A DNA stretch of 64,000 nt from Agromyces cavernae (GTDB lineage Bacteria; Actinomycetota; Actinomycetes; Actinomycetales; Microbacteriaceae): assembly GCF_021044935.1 (NCBI RefSeq), contig NZ_JAJNMP010000002.1:372001-436000 (forward strand), written 5' to 3'. The translations under genes and the position numbers were made by a program. Within the stretch, counting starts at the first letter, position 1, and the number at the start of each line of letters is the position of its first letter. The notes beneath the pieces were generated by a model. The model was not told the origin of the DNA. It worked only from the letters and a program-made list of their open reading frames with translations, and searched no databases. Positions 9,114 through 17,504 of this stretch are shown in pieces.

Positions 9114-9143
9114 CGATGGGCGGCCCGGCCGGACCGCCCATCG
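9114..9143. terminator. bidirectional terminator-like hairpin
   Basis: A perfect 10-bp stem (9114-9123 with 9134-9143) around a GC-rich 10-base loop, between the convergent stops at 9098 and 9156. No U-run follows on either strand, common in high-GC actinobacteria. Confidence 0.6.
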
Positions 9144-9155
9144 AACCTGCTCGGG

Positions 9156-9710
9156 TCAGGCGGCGACGCGCTCGTCCTCGCGGAGCGAGAGCTCGTCGAG
9201 CATCGTCTGCAGCTCGGCAGCGAGCTCGGGCGTGGCGACGAGCGCGCCGTCTTCGGCGAGCAGCGACCAAGGGGTCTCGACCTGCAGGTCGATCGACGTG
9301 CGCTCGAGGCCGAGGTTGCCGAGCACGAAGCCGAGCTGGCCGATCATGCGGCTCTCGGGGTAGGCACCGTAGCCGACGATGCCGGCGAGCTTGCCCTTCC
9401 ACTCGGCCTTGAGGAAGTCGAGCGCGTTCTTCAGCGAGCCGGGGAAGGAGCCGTTGTACTCGGGGCTGACGATCAGGAACGCGTCGGCCGCGGCCACCCG
9501 CTCGGCCCACGCGAGCGTGTGCGGCAGTTCGTACTTGCCCATCATCGGCGGGTGCGCCTCGTCGAAGAACGGCAGGTCGAGCTCCTGCAGGTCGGCGACA
9601 TCGATCTCGACATCTCCGCGCTGGTGCGCGGTGGCGACGACCCAGTCGGCGACGGTGCGTCCGATGCGGGCCTGGCGGGTGCTGGCGACGATGACCATGA
9701 GCGTGGGCAA
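9156..9710 (-). CDS. NADPH-dependent FMN reductase
   Basis: A flavodoxin-fold oxidoreductase using FMN and NAD(P)H, of the quinone or chromate reductase type. 184 aa. The N-terminal phosphate loop STRQARIG and the FMN-contact motif SPEYNGSFPGSLKNALDF are diagnostic. The chosen start is TTG 9710, with an AAGGAG Shine-Dalgarno nine bases upstream. ATG 9698 would shorten it by four residues, and the longer reading further upstream crosses a hairpin and is rejected. It lies 110 bases downstream of yceI on the same strand, separated by a strong hairpin. Confidence 0.9.
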   Translation of the reverse strand: MPTLMVIVASTRQARIGRTVADWVVATAHQRGDVEIDVADLQELDLPFFDEAHPPMMGKYELPHTLAWAERVAAADAFLIVSPEYNGSFPGSLKNALDFLKAEWKGKLAGIVGYGAYPESRMIGQLGFVLGNLGLERTSIDLQVETPWSLLAEDGALVATPELAAELQTMLDELSLREDERVAA

Positions 9711-9776
9711 GAGTGTGTGCTCCTTGAAGCGTGGGGGAACTGAGGATCGTGGATGCCGAACAGCGTCGGCCTGTGT

Positions 9777-9813
9777 CCAGCGGGCGGCCCTGGGGACCAG
9801 GACCACCCGCTGG
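9777..9813 (-). terminator. strong hairpin downstream of yceI
   Basis: 17-base arms (9777-9793 and 9797-9813) with a 3-base loop. On the minus strand every position pairs, two as G-U. On the plus strand those two would be C-A mismatches, so it is suited to RNA made from the minus strand, that is, the yceI transcript. No U-run follows. Confidence 0.6.
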
Positions 9814-9820
9814 TAACCGG

Positions 9821-10387
9821 CTACTGCTGCAGCGCAGCCTGCAGCTCGAGGGTGATCGTGACCTGCTCGCCGAGCAGCACGCCGCCCGTCTCGAGTGCGG
9901 CGTTGTAGGTCAGGCCGAAGTCCTCGCGGTTGATGACGGTCTTCGCCGTCGCGCCGCCCTTGTAGTTGCCGTAGGGGTCGCCGCCGAAGCCGCCGAAGTC
10001 GAAGTCGAACGTGACGCGGTTCGTGATGCCGCGGATCGAGAGGTTGCCGTCGACCTTGAAGTCGCCGCCCTCGACGCGCACGCCCGTCGAGACGAAGTCG
10101 ATCGTCGGGTGGGTCTCGGCGTCGAAGAAGTCGCCCGTGCGCAGGTGCGCGTCGCGGTTCGGCTCGTTGGTGGTGATCGAGGCGACCTCGGCGGATGCGG
10201 TCACGGTCGAGTCGAGCGGGTTCTCGGCGGTCACGAAGGTGGCGTCGAAGCGCTCGAACTTGCCCTTCACCTTGCTGATCATCAGGTGGCGGATGCTGAA
10301 GCCGACCTCGCTGTGAGCGGCGTCGATGTTCCAGGTGCCGGCGCGGTAGCCGGGGATCTCGATCGTGGTCGCGGTGGTGTTCGTCAT
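9821..10387 (-). CDS. YceI family lipocalin-like protein
   Basis: 188 aa. YceI proteins form a beta-barrel that binds isoprenoid or lipid ligands, and some are stress-induced. The sequence shows the family features: YRAGTWNIDAAHSEVGFSIR at the N-terminus, FDAETHPTIDFVSTGV, the ITNRVTFDFDF strand, and REDFGLTYNAALETGGVLLG near the end. There is no signal peptide, so it is probably cytoplasmic, unlike E. coli YceI. ATG 10387 has a GGAG sequence about 12 bases upstream. A longer in-frame reading to 10450 lacks support. Confidence 0.92.
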   Translation of the reverse strand: MTNTTATTIEIPGYRAGTWNIDAAHSEVGFSIRHLMISKVKGKFERFDATFVTAENPLDSTVTASAEVASITTNEPNRDAHLRTGDFFDAETHPTIDFVSTGVRVEGGDFKVDGNLSIRGITNRVTFDFDFGGFGGDPYGNYKGGATAKTVINREDFGLTYNAALETGGVLLGEQVTITLELQAALQQ

Positions 10388-10516
10388 GCGGTGTCTGTCT
10401 CCATGAGTCGCTTTCGGGGCAGCCGATCGGCCACGCATATGCAAACGCATGGAGATTCGGTGATTATTCCCGCCGGCGCGCAGTTCCTTCCGGTGAACTC
10501 GCGATCCGGTCGCGGA

Positions 10517-11719
10517 TCAGGCGACGGCGAGGGTACGACGCAGCGTCAGGATTCGCTCGACGGCGTCGTCGAGCCGATCCGTCGTGATGCGGCCGTCGTC
10601 GATGGCCGCGATGATCGATGAGACGAGCCCGTCGACCGAGATCCCGAACTCAGACGGATCGGCCGGAAGCACGTACAGCAGCAGGTCGCCGCCCGCCGCG
10701 ACCGCCCGGACCGCATTCTCACCCGGGTCGGCGAACTCGGCCAGCCCGTTGTGCTGCAGCATGAGCATGTCGTCGGTGACGACGACCCCGTCGAATCCGA
10801 GTTCCTCACGCAGGATGCGGTGCCACTCGGCCGAGAGCGACGCCGGCGCAGCGTCGACCGACGGATAGGCGAGGTGCCCCGTCATCACGAGCTCGGCGCC
10901 CGCGTCGATGCCGGCGGCGAACGGCAGGGCAGGGCCGGCGCGCCACTCGTCGAGCGAGAGCGGCGCGGCCGGAATGCTGGAGTGCGAGTCGCCGGGTGCG
11001 GCGCCGTGTCCGGGGAAGTGCTTCAGCGTGCTCGCGACGACCCCCCGTTCGCCGGCGACCGCGGCGGCGACGCGATCGGCCGACCCGGCGGGATCGGTGC
11101 CGAGCACCCGGCCGTGGATGAACGAGCTCGCGTCGGCCGTGACATCGGCGATGACGCCGAAGTTCACGTTCGCTCCACCCGCAGCGACGCTCGCCGCACG
11201 CGCGGCGAACGCTTCTCGCGCGGCCTCGGGCGGAGCGTCCCGCAGCGTGTCGGCGCTCGCGGCGGTGTCCCAGCCGAGTCTCGCCACCTCGCCGCCTTCC
11301 TGGTCGACGCCGAGCAGCGGCGGGAGCTCGGGGTCGGCGACCGTCGCCGCGGTCAGCGAGGCGAGGGATGCCGCGTCGCCCGCGATGTTGTCGCCCATGA
11401 GGATGAGGCCCGAGACGCCCTCCTCGATGTACGACCGCAACGGTGCCGGGTCGACGCCCGGAGCGTGCAGCATGAGCAGCGCGGCCGCTTTCTGATCGAC
11501 CGACATCGAAGCCATGCGATCGTCGACCCAGGCCGCGATCGGGTCGAGCGGCGTGGGCGTCGGCGTGGGCGTCGGGGTGGGCGTCGGAGTGGCCGCCGCC
11601 GTCGCCGAAGGCGAGGGAGCCGGTGACGACGGTGCGAACGGGGCCGCCGACGCGCAGCCGCTCAACGCGACGACGAGCGTCGCGATCATGATCGGCAGAG
11701 CCGCACGGGTCGATCGCAC
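10517..11719 (-). CDS. glycoside hydrolase family 3 lipoprotein (NagZ-like)
   Basis: A 400-aa exported lipoprotein, probably acting on cell-wall muropeptides or beta-N-acetylglucosaminides outside the membrane. Residues 1-22 are a lipoprotein signal ending in LSGC (Cys22). A Pro/Thr linker of TP repeats (about 45-60) leads to the GH3 barrel. The NagZ-type KHFPGHG-x4-DSH loop supplies the acid/base His and Asp. VVTDDMLM carries the nucleophile Asp, with GVDQEGGEVARL near the start. GTG 11719 gives a complete signal peptide and lies six bases after a TACACT box. Usual NagZ is cytosolic in Gram-negatives; lipoprotein forms are common in Actinobacteria. Confidence 0.9.
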   Translation of the reverse strand: MRSTRAALPIMIATLVVALSGCASAAPFAPSSPAPSPSATAAATPTPTPTPTPTPTPLDPIAAWVDDRMASMSVDQKAAALLMLHAPGVDPAPLRSYIEEGVSGLILMGDNIAGDAASLASLTAATVADPELPPLLGVDQEGGEVARLGWDTAASADTLRDAPPEAAREAFAARAASVAAGGANVNFGVIADVTADASSFIHGRVLGTDPAGSADRVAAAVAGERGVVASTLKHFPGHGAAPGDSHSSIPAAPLSLDEWRAGPALPFAAGIDAGAELVMTGHLAYPSVDAAPASLSAEWHRILREELGFDGVVVTDDMLMLQHNGLAEFADPGENAVRAVAAGGDLLLYVLPADPSEFGISVDGLVSSIIAAIDDGRITTDRLDDAVERILTLRRTLAVA

Positions 11720-11725
11720 CAGCAG

Positions 11726-11731
11726 AGTGTA
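11726..11731 (-). promoter_or_regulatory. -10 box of the GH3 lipoprotein gene
   Basis: TACACT on the minus strand, six bases before the GTG start at 11719; leaderless geometry. Confidence 0.5.
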
Positions 11732-11840
11732 CGCTCCGTCCCCGGCACGCGGCTGAGCGGGTGTGCCGGCCGGCACGCAAAAGCCCACGAGTCATCCGCT
11801 GTCATGCGCGGGCGCTCTCCGTGGCGTACAACTGGTACTC

Positions 11841-12665
11841 ATGCACGACCACGAACGAGACCTGTACCGGCGCCATGCCGCGGAGGGGGTGCTGCTCCTC
11901 GGCGGCGGGGCGGCGATCCTGCTCCAGCTCGCCGATCCCCGGGTCGCCCGCGGCGTCGCGATGCACAGCGACTTCCGCGACCGGCCGCTCGATCGACTTC
12001 AGGGAACCCTCGACTACGTGTACGCCGTCAGCTTCGGCGACGACGAAATGGTGACGGCCGCGGTACGCGCGGTGAACGCCCGGCATGCGCCGGTCCGTGG
12101 CCCGGCCGACGACGGCGAGCCGGCATACAGCGCTTTCGACGCCGATGCGCAGCGCTGGGTCGCCTCGACGCTGCTCGCCTCCGCGCTCACCCTCCACGAG
12201 CGCCTCCAAGGGCCGCTCGAGACCGAGACGGCCGACGCGATCGTCCGCAACTATCGGTTGTTCGGATCGAGGTTGCAGGCGTCGAGGGAGGGCTGGACCG
12301 ATTCGCGCGCCGAGTTCGACGCCTGGTGGGAGGAGCGCGTCGCCGCCCTGCAGGTCGGGAACGACGCGCGAGCCGTCGCGCGATCGCTCCTCTGCGGGAC
12401 ATCCGCCCTGCCGTTCGGATCGCGTGCCGTGCTTCCCCCCATCCGCCTGATCACGGCCGCGCTCCTGCCGCCCGCGATCCGCGACGCCTACGGCTTCACG
12501 TGGACGCCGCGCGCCAGTCGCACGGCCGACGCATGGCTTCGCGCGATCGCGATCGTCTGGCCACGGCTCCCCCGCGTCGTCCGGCACGCGCCGCTGCACG
12601 CATCACTCCGACGCGTCGAGCGCCGCAGCCGGTACGCTGGGCTTGAGCCACGAGGACGACGATGA
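11841..12665 (+). CDS. MpaB/DUF2236 family oxygenase-like protein
   Basis: 274 aa. The family (MpaB, latex-clearing protein Lcp, ER-bound oxygenases) is mostly helical and heme-dependent. Recognisable parts are the N-terminal GGGAAILLQLADPRVARGVA, the RPLDRLQGTLDYVYAVSFG segment, and the ARHAPVRG loop common to the family. A TACAAC hexamer lies eight bases upstream of ATG 11841, suggesting a nearly leaderless start. The 3' end overlaps the lrp start by four bases. The heme-ligand His cannot be assigned with certainty, and the substrate is unknown. Confidence 0.8.
   Translation: MHDHERDLYRRHAAEGVLLLGGGAAILLQLADPRVARGVAMHSDFRDRPLDRLQGTLDYVYAVSFGDDEMVTAAVRAVNARHAPVRGPADDGEPAYSAFDADAQRWVASTLLASALTLHERLQGPLETETADAIVRNYRLFGSRLQASREGWTDSRAEFDAWWEERVAALQVGNDARAVARSLLCGTSALPFGSRAVLPPIRLITAALLPPAIRDAYGFTWTPRASRTADAWLRAIAIVWPRLPRVVRHAPLHASLRRVERRSRYAGLEPRGRR
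12633..12638 (+). promoter_or_regulatory. possible -10 box of the Lrp gene
   Basis: TACGCT lies inside the 3' end of the oxygenase gene, 23 bases before the lrp ATG. It could give the regulator a promoter of its own. Confidence 0.3.
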
Positions 12666-13156
12666 CCCAGCAGATTCCGCACCGCAGCGAGGCGCTCGAC
12701 AACATCGATCGACGCATCGTCGCCGAGCTGAGCCGCGACGGCCGGCTGTCGGTCCGCACCCTCGCCGAGCGGGTGCACATCTCACGCACGGCCGCGCACA
12801 ATCGGCTGCAGCAACTGCAGCAGCGCGGCGTCATCACGGGGTTCGGCGCCCAGATCGATCGCAAGGCGATCGGCCTGCACATCTCCGCACTCGTGGTCGT
12901 GCGCATCGGCGAGGTCTCGTGGGAGTCGATCGCCGAGAAGCTCGCGACGCTCCCGTTCGTCGAGAAGGTGCAGGCGGTGTCGGGCGACATCGACATCATC
13001 CTCACGGTGAGCGCGCCCGATCACGAGCAGCTCAGCCAGGCGATCCTTCGCGACATCCACGACATGCCCGGCGTCGTGTCGACGAGGTCGCACTTGATCC
13101 TCGAGGAATTGGAGGGGCATCCGCCCGCTCAGACGCTGGACATCTGGCGCACCTGA
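12662..13156 (+). CDS. Lrp/AsnC family transcriptional regulator (BkdR-like)
   Basis: 164 aa. An N-terminal winged HTH (about residues 10-55: LDNIDRRIVAELSRDGRLSV then VHISRTAAHNRLQQLQQRG) is followed by a RAM/AsnC effector domain with VEKVQAVSGDIDIILTVSAP. Such proteins bind amino acids and control amino-acid metabolism. It lies about 110 bases upstream of, and co-oriented with, the branched-chain 2-oxoacid dehydrogenase genes. A BkdR-like activator of that operon is the natural inference. It starts in an ATGA overlap with the oxygenase stop. Confidence 0.92.
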   Translation: MTQQIPHRSEALDNIDRRIVAELSRDGRLSVRTLAERVHISRTAAHNRLQQLQQRGVITGFGAQIDRKAIGLHISALVVVRIGEVSWESIAEKLATLPFVEKVQAVSGDIDIILTVSAPDHEQLSQAILRDIHDMPGVVSTRSHLILEELEGHPPAQTLDIWRT

Positions 13157-13263
13157 TCGCATTTCGGCGGACGAATGGCACCCTGTTCACGCCGCTGAGG
13201 CCGATCGTTCACGGTTGCTCGCGCGACCGTCCGGAGCGCGTCAAGATGGCGCACGATGGCTGC

Positions 13264-14397
13264 ATGAGCCTCAATGTCGAGCATGCCCCGATTCGCACCC
13301 TCCCGTCCGCGAAGCCGCTGCGGCTGCTCGACAATGCCGGTCACGCGCTGACCGGTGCCGCCACCGGCGGGTTCACGCTTCCCGACCGTGAGACCCTGCT
13401 CGACCTGTACCGCAAGATGGTCATCGCCCGTCGATTCGACGTGCAGGTCACCGCGCTCACCAAGCAGGGTCGCCTCGCGACCTACCCCTCGGCGTACGGC
13501 CAGGAGGGTTGCGAGATCGGCGCGATCTCCGCGATCGGCTCCGACGACTGGTTCTTCCCCACGTACCGCGACTGCGTCGCGCTCATCACCCGCGGCCTCG
13601 AACCCGGCGAGATCCTGCAGTCGTTCCGCGGCGACTGGCACAACGGCTACGACCAGCACGCGTATCGCACGGCCGCACAGGCAACGCCCCTCGCCACGCA
13701 GGCGCTGCATGCCGTGGGCCTCTCGCACGCGGCGCGCCTGCGGCACGACCCGATCGTCGCGATGACGTTCCTCGGCGACGGTGCCACGAGCGAGGGCGAC
13801 GCCCACGAGGCCTTCAACTTCGCCGCCGTCTGGCAGACGCCGACCGTGTTCGTCGTGCAGAACAACCAGTACGCCATCAGCGTGCCGCTCTCGCGCCAGA
13901 CGCACGCGGCCACCCTCGCCGACAAGGCCGTCGGCTACGGCATGCCCGGTTACCACGTCGACGGCAACGACGTCGCCGCGATGTACGCGGTGACGCACGC
14001 CGCCGTCGAACGCGCCCGAGCCGGCGGCGGGCCGACCCTCATCGAGGGCGTCACCTACCGCATCGAATCGCACACCAACTCCGACGACCCCACCCGCTAC
14101 CGCCAGGCTCGCGAGGTCGAGCACTGGAAGCGCCGCGACCCCATCGAGCGGCTCGAGAAGTACCTCGTCTCCGAGGGGGCGCTCAGCGAGACGGTGCGTT
14201 CCGAGATCACGGATGCCGCTGAAGCGCTCGCGGCGAAGACCCGCGAGGTCATGTCGGTCGAGGCCGAGCCCGACCCGCTCGAACTGTTCGATCACGTCTA
14301 CTCGCGCCCGCGCACCGCCCTGCTCGAGCAGCGGTCGGCTCTCGAGGCCGAGCTCGCCGCCGGCGCGTTCGCCCAGCACGAGGCGGGAGACCGATGA
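13264..14397 (+). CDS. bkdA: branched-chain 2-oxoacid dehydrogenase E1 alpha subunit
   Basis: Thiamine-diphosphate-dependent decarboxylation of branched-chain 2-oxoacids, with the E1 beta subunit. 377 aa. The ThDP motif begins at FLGDGATSEGDAHEAFNFAA and ends in NNQYAIS. The loop RIESHTNSDDPTRYR has the S-D-D-P form seen in branched-chain enzymes rather than the SDPGTYR form of pyruvate dehydrogenase. The ATG at 13264 is taken; ATG 13246 is in frame but adds nothing conserved. The stop overlaps the E1 beta ATG. No E3 gene follows, so lipoamide dehydrogenase must come from elsewhere. Pyruvate as substrate is possible. Confidence 0.88.
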   Translation: MSLNVEHAPIRTLPSAKPLRLLDNAGHALTGAATGGFTLPDRETLLDLYRKMVIARRFDVQVTALTKQGRLATYPSAYGQEGCEIGAISAIGSDDWFFPTYRDCVALITRGLEPGEILQSFRGDWHNGYDQHAYRTAAQATPLATQALHAVGLSHAARLRHDPIVAMTFLGDGATSEGDAHEAFNFAAVWQTPTVFVVQNNQYAISVPLSRQTHAATLADKAVGYGMPGYHVDGNDVAAMYAVTHAAVERARAGGGPTLIEGVTYRIESHTNSDDPTRYRQAREVEHWKRRDPIERLEKYLVSEGALSETVRSEITDAAEALAAKTREVMSVEAEPDPLELFDHVYSRPRTALLEQRSALEAELAAGAFAQHEAGDR

Positions 14398-15422
14398 ACG
14401 CCGACACGACCACTGCCCCTCCGGCCGCGGCCGAGGCACCCGCCCCGACCCAGCTGACGATGGCCGGCGCGCTCAACGCCGCGCTCCGCGATGCGATGGC
14501 GGCCGACGACCGTGTGATCGTCTACGGCGAGGACGTGGGTCCGCTCGGCGGCGTCTTCCGCGTGACCGACGGACTGCAGGCGCAGTTCGGCGACGACCGC
14601 ATCTGGGATTCGCCGCTCGCCGAGTCGGGCATCGTCGGTACTGCGATCGGCATGGCGATGTACGGCATGCGGCCGGTCGTCGAAATGCAGTTCGACGCGT
14701 TCAGCTACCCGGCATTCGAGCAGATGGTGTCGCACGTCGCGAAGATGCGCAATCGCACGAGAGGGCGGGTCACCCTGCCGATGGTCGTGCGCATTCCGTG
14801 CGCCGGTGCGATCGGCGGAGTCGAGCACCATTCCGACTCGTCGGAGGCGTACTGGACCTCGACGCCCGGACTCACGGTGGTGATGCCGTCGAACCCGGCC
14901 GACGCGTACTCGATGCTGCGCGAAGCGATCGACAGCGACGACCCCGTCGTGTTCATGGAACCCAAGAGCCGCTACTGGTCGAAGGCTCCGCTCGCGCTGC
15001 CGGTGACGACGGCGCCGATGGATCGCGCCGAAGTCGTGCGCGAGGGCACCGACGTCACGCTCATCGCCTACGGCCCCACGGTGCGCACGGCGCTCGAGGC
15101 GGCCGATGCCGCGGTCGACGAGGGGCTTTCGATCGAGGTCGTCGACCTGCGCAGCCTCTCGCCGTTCGACGACGAGACGGTCGGGGCATCCGTTCGGAAG
15201 ACCTCACGCGCGGCAGTGATCCACGAGGCGGCGCAGTTCGGCGGCTATGGCGCCGAGGTCGCAGCCCGGGTCACCGAGCGCAACTTCCACCACCTCGCGG
15301 CGCCCGTGCTGCGCATCGCGGGCTTCGACATCCCGTTCCCCTCGCCGAAGCTCGAGGAGTACCACCTGCCGACCGCCGACCGCGTGCTCGCCGCCCTCGA
15401 CACCTGGGAGTGGGACGCATGA
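14394..15422 (+). CDS. bkdB: branched-chain 2-oxoacid dehydrogenase E1 beta subunit
   Basis: 342 aa, pairs with the E1 alpha subunit to form the alpha2-beta2 ThDP enzyme. Conserved E1 beta blocks are GEDVGPLGGVFRVTDGL, the subunit-interface Glu in SPLAESGIVGTAIGMA, EMQFDAFSYPAFEQ, and the C-terminal transketolase domain VVDLRSLSPFDDETV. Starts in an ATGA overlap with the E1 alpha stop, and its own stop overlaps the E2 ATG in the same way. The three genes form a coupled operon downstream of an Lrp regulator. Confidence 0.92.
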   Translation: MNADTTTAPPAAAEAPAPTQLTMAGALNAALRDAMAADDRVIVYGEDVGPLGGVFRVTDGLQAQFGDDRIWDSPLAESGIVGTAIGMAMYGMRPVVEMQFDAFSYPAFEQMVSHVAKMRNRTRGRVTLPMVVRIPCAGAIGGVEHHSDSSEAYWTSTPGLTVVMPSNPADAYSMLREAIDSDDPVVFMEPKSRYWSKAPLALPVTTAPMDRAEVVREGTDVTLIAYGPTVRTALEAADAAVDEGLSIEVVDLRSLSPFDDETVGASVRKTSRAAVIHEAAQFGGYGAEVAARVTERNFHHLAAPVLRIAGFDIPFPSPKLEEYHLPTADRVLAALDTWEWDA

Positions 15423-16858
15423 GCCGCGAGTTCATCCTGCCCGATCTCGGCGAGGGACTCACCGAGGCCGAGATCGTGGCGTGGCTGGTCGCGCCCGGCG
15501 ACGAGGTCGCGATCGACCAGCCGGTCGTCGAGCTCGAGTCGGCGAAGTCGGTCGTGCAGCTGCCGACGCCGTTCGCCGGTGTCGTCGAGTCGCTCGGCGG
15601 CGAGGTCGGCGAGGTCATCCACGCGGGCAGCGTGCTCATGACGCTCGCCGCCGTCGGCGCAGCGCCCACGGCCGAGGCGGAGGCCGCTCCCACGGTCGAG
15701 GCGACGACGGATGCCGCGGCCGCGCCGGTCGCCGCCGAGCCCGGCATCGCCGTGCCGACCGAGACCGCCACCGAGGAGTCGGGAGCCGTGCTCATCGGCT
15801 ACGGCACCAGGCAGACCACCGTCGCCAAGCGCCACGCGTCGGCCCCCGCGCGCTTCGGACGAAAGCCGGCTGCCGGCGGCGGCTCGAATGCGCCTCGTAC
15901 CGCGTCGGGCGGCTCGCGGCTGGACGCCGGCCGCCGCTCCCCCGTCGTCTCGCCGATCGTGCGACGAATCGCCCGCGAGCACGGATTCGACGCGAGCCAA
16001 CTCGACGGGTCGGGGCCCGACCACCTGGTCATGCGGCGCGACGTCGAATCGTTCATCAGCGACGAGTTGGCCGCGACCGCGGCGCCGGGCGCGACATCCG
16101 CCGTGCCCGTCGCTGCGGCGACGGAACCGGCCGCGACGCCCGCGCCAATCCCGCCGTCGCCCGCCGCGGGTGATCGCCGCGTACCGCTCGATCGAACCTC
16201 GCGCGCAGCCGCCGCGCACTTCTCGCGCTCGCGGCGAGAGATCCCCGAGGCGACCGTGTGGATGGACGTCGACGCCACCGAACTCCTCGCGGCCCGCCGC
16301 CAGCTGAACGAAGCCACGGGCGAACGCTACGGCGTCACGGCCCTCGTCGCGCGATTCGTCGTCGCCGGACTCCGCAGGCACCCGTCGCTCAACTCGAGTT
16401 ACGACGCCGAGCGCGAAGAGCTCGTACTGCACTCAGCCGTGAACCTCGGCCTGGCCGCGCAGACGCCGCGTGGCCTGCTCGTGCCCGTCGTGCACGGCGC
16501 AGAACGGATGTCCCTGCGCGAGCTGCGCGATGCGATCGGCGCTCGCTCGGAGCAGGCCGCTGACGGCGCCTTCCCGCCCTCGGCGCTCACCGGCGGCACG
16601 TTCACGCTCAACAACTACGGCACCCTCGGCGTCGACGGATCGGCCGCGATCATCAACCACCCCGAGGCGGCGATGCTCGGCATCGGGCGACTCGTCGAGC
16701 GCCCCTGGGTGGTCGACGGGCAGCTCGCGGTGCGAACGGTCACCGAGTTGACGATCTCGTTCGACCATCGCGTGTGCGACGGCGCCGAGGCGGCCGCGTT
16801 CCTCACGTTCGTGGCGCGCTGCATCGAGCGGCCGGTTTCGGTGCTCGCCGACCTCTGA
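15419..16858 (+). CDS. bkdC: dihydrolipoamide acyltransferase (E2) of the 2-oxoacid dehydrogenase complex
   Basis: 479 aa with one lipoyl domain (residues 1-80, lipoylated Lys within LESAKSVV instead of the more common DKA), an Ala/Pro-rich linker, a peripheral-subunit-binding domain (VSPIVRRIAREHGFDASQL), a second linker, and the acyltransferase core (about 260-479). The catalytic motif is FDHRVCDGAEAAAFL. It transfers the acyl group from lipoyl-Lys to CoA and forms the core of the complex. The start ATG overlaps the E1 beta stop. The gene is convergent with the membrane protein at 16900-17400. Confidence 0.92.
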   Translation: MSREFILPDLGEGLTEAEIVAWLVAPGDEVAIDQPVVELESAKSVVQLPTPFAGVVESLGGEVGEVIHAGSVLMTLAAVGAAPTAEAEAAPTVEATTDAAAAPVAAEPGIAVPTETATEESGAVLIGYGTRQTTVAKRHASAPARFGRKPAAGGGSNAPRTASGGSRLDAGRRSPVVSPIVRRIAREHGFDASQLDGSGPDHLVMRRDVESFISDELAATAAPGATSAVPVAAATEPAATPAPIPPSPAAGDRRVPLDRTSRAAAAHFSRSRREIPEATVWMDVDATELLAARRQLNEATGERYGVTALVARFVVAGLRRHPSLNSSYDAEREELVLHSAVNLGLAAQTPRGLLVPVVHGAERMSLRELRDAIGARSEQAADGAFPPSALTGGTFTLNNYGTLGVDGSAAIINHPEAAMLGIGRLVERPWVVDGQLAVRTVTELTISFDHRVCDGAEAAAFLTFVARCIERPVSVLADL

Positions 16859-16899
16859 GACGACGGTGCCCGGCCGGCTCGCTCGTCAGCGTGGCCTGC

Positions 16900-17400
16900 T
16901 CAGAAGAACTCGTCGGGAGTACCGGCCGCCCGCTCGACATCGCGGGTGTTCTGCCCGGCGGACCGGAGTTTCGCGACGGCGACACGCAGGCCGGACTCCA
17001 TCTGCGCCGCCCACGAGTCGGACTCGCGCGCGCTCGCCTCAGCCGCCCTGGCCCTCGCCTCGGCGGCGTCGGCCGCATCACGCGCGTCGCGCACCTGACG
17101 AAGTGCGAGGGAGATGCCGTAGTACGCCGCGACCATCGTCGCGATCGGGGCGGCGATGATCGCCAGGGCACTGATCGCCTCACCGGTCGGGCTGAACGCG
17201 ATGAGCAGCGCGAAGGCGAGGAAGAGCACGACGATCGCCGTGAGCACGACGAGCATGAACCGCAGGTCCCGGCTCCACGCATGCGGCTGGGCTTCTGGGG
17301 CGGGCCGAGCCGACGGTGCCGCCTCGGGCTCAGTCGCGTTGCCGAGACCGGGGTCCTCCATCAGTTCGGTTTCGATCGGACGTGTGTAGGCATCGGACAT
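16900..17400 (-). CDS. membrane protein with C-terminal coiled coil, unknown function
   Basis: 166 aa. Residues 1-45 are polar with a Pro/Ala/Glu stretch. Two transmembrane helices follow (about 48-70, LRFMLVVLTAIVVLFLAFAL, and about 78-98, ALAIIAAPIATMVAAYYGIS). Then comes a charged Ala/Glu/Arg-rich helix (about 100-145) that reads as a coiled coil. No known domain recognised. It lies upstream of the E2 gene on the opposite strand, and its promoter is not clear. Confidence 0.7.
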   Translation of the reverse strand: MSDAYTRPIETELMEDPGLGNATEPEAAPSARPAPEAQPHAWSRDLRFMLVVLTAIVVLFLAFALLIAFSPTGEAISALAIIAAPIATMVAAYYGISLALRQVRDARDAADAAEARARAAEASARESDSWAAQMESGLRVAVAKLRSAGQNTRDVERAAGTPDEFF

Positions 17401-17504
17401 TCGCTACCCCTGCTCCCCTGGTATCGGATCGACCCCCCAATTGTGGGCCGCGTCTCACGGCGGGGTCAAGGAACCGCGCCGCGCCCGGACAGCACGGGAA
17501 CGAG

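Noticed and set aside
11560..11590. Short GGCGTC-type repeats in the GH3 gene
   Set aside because: They encode the Thr-Pro linker of the lipoprotein and need no separate explanation.
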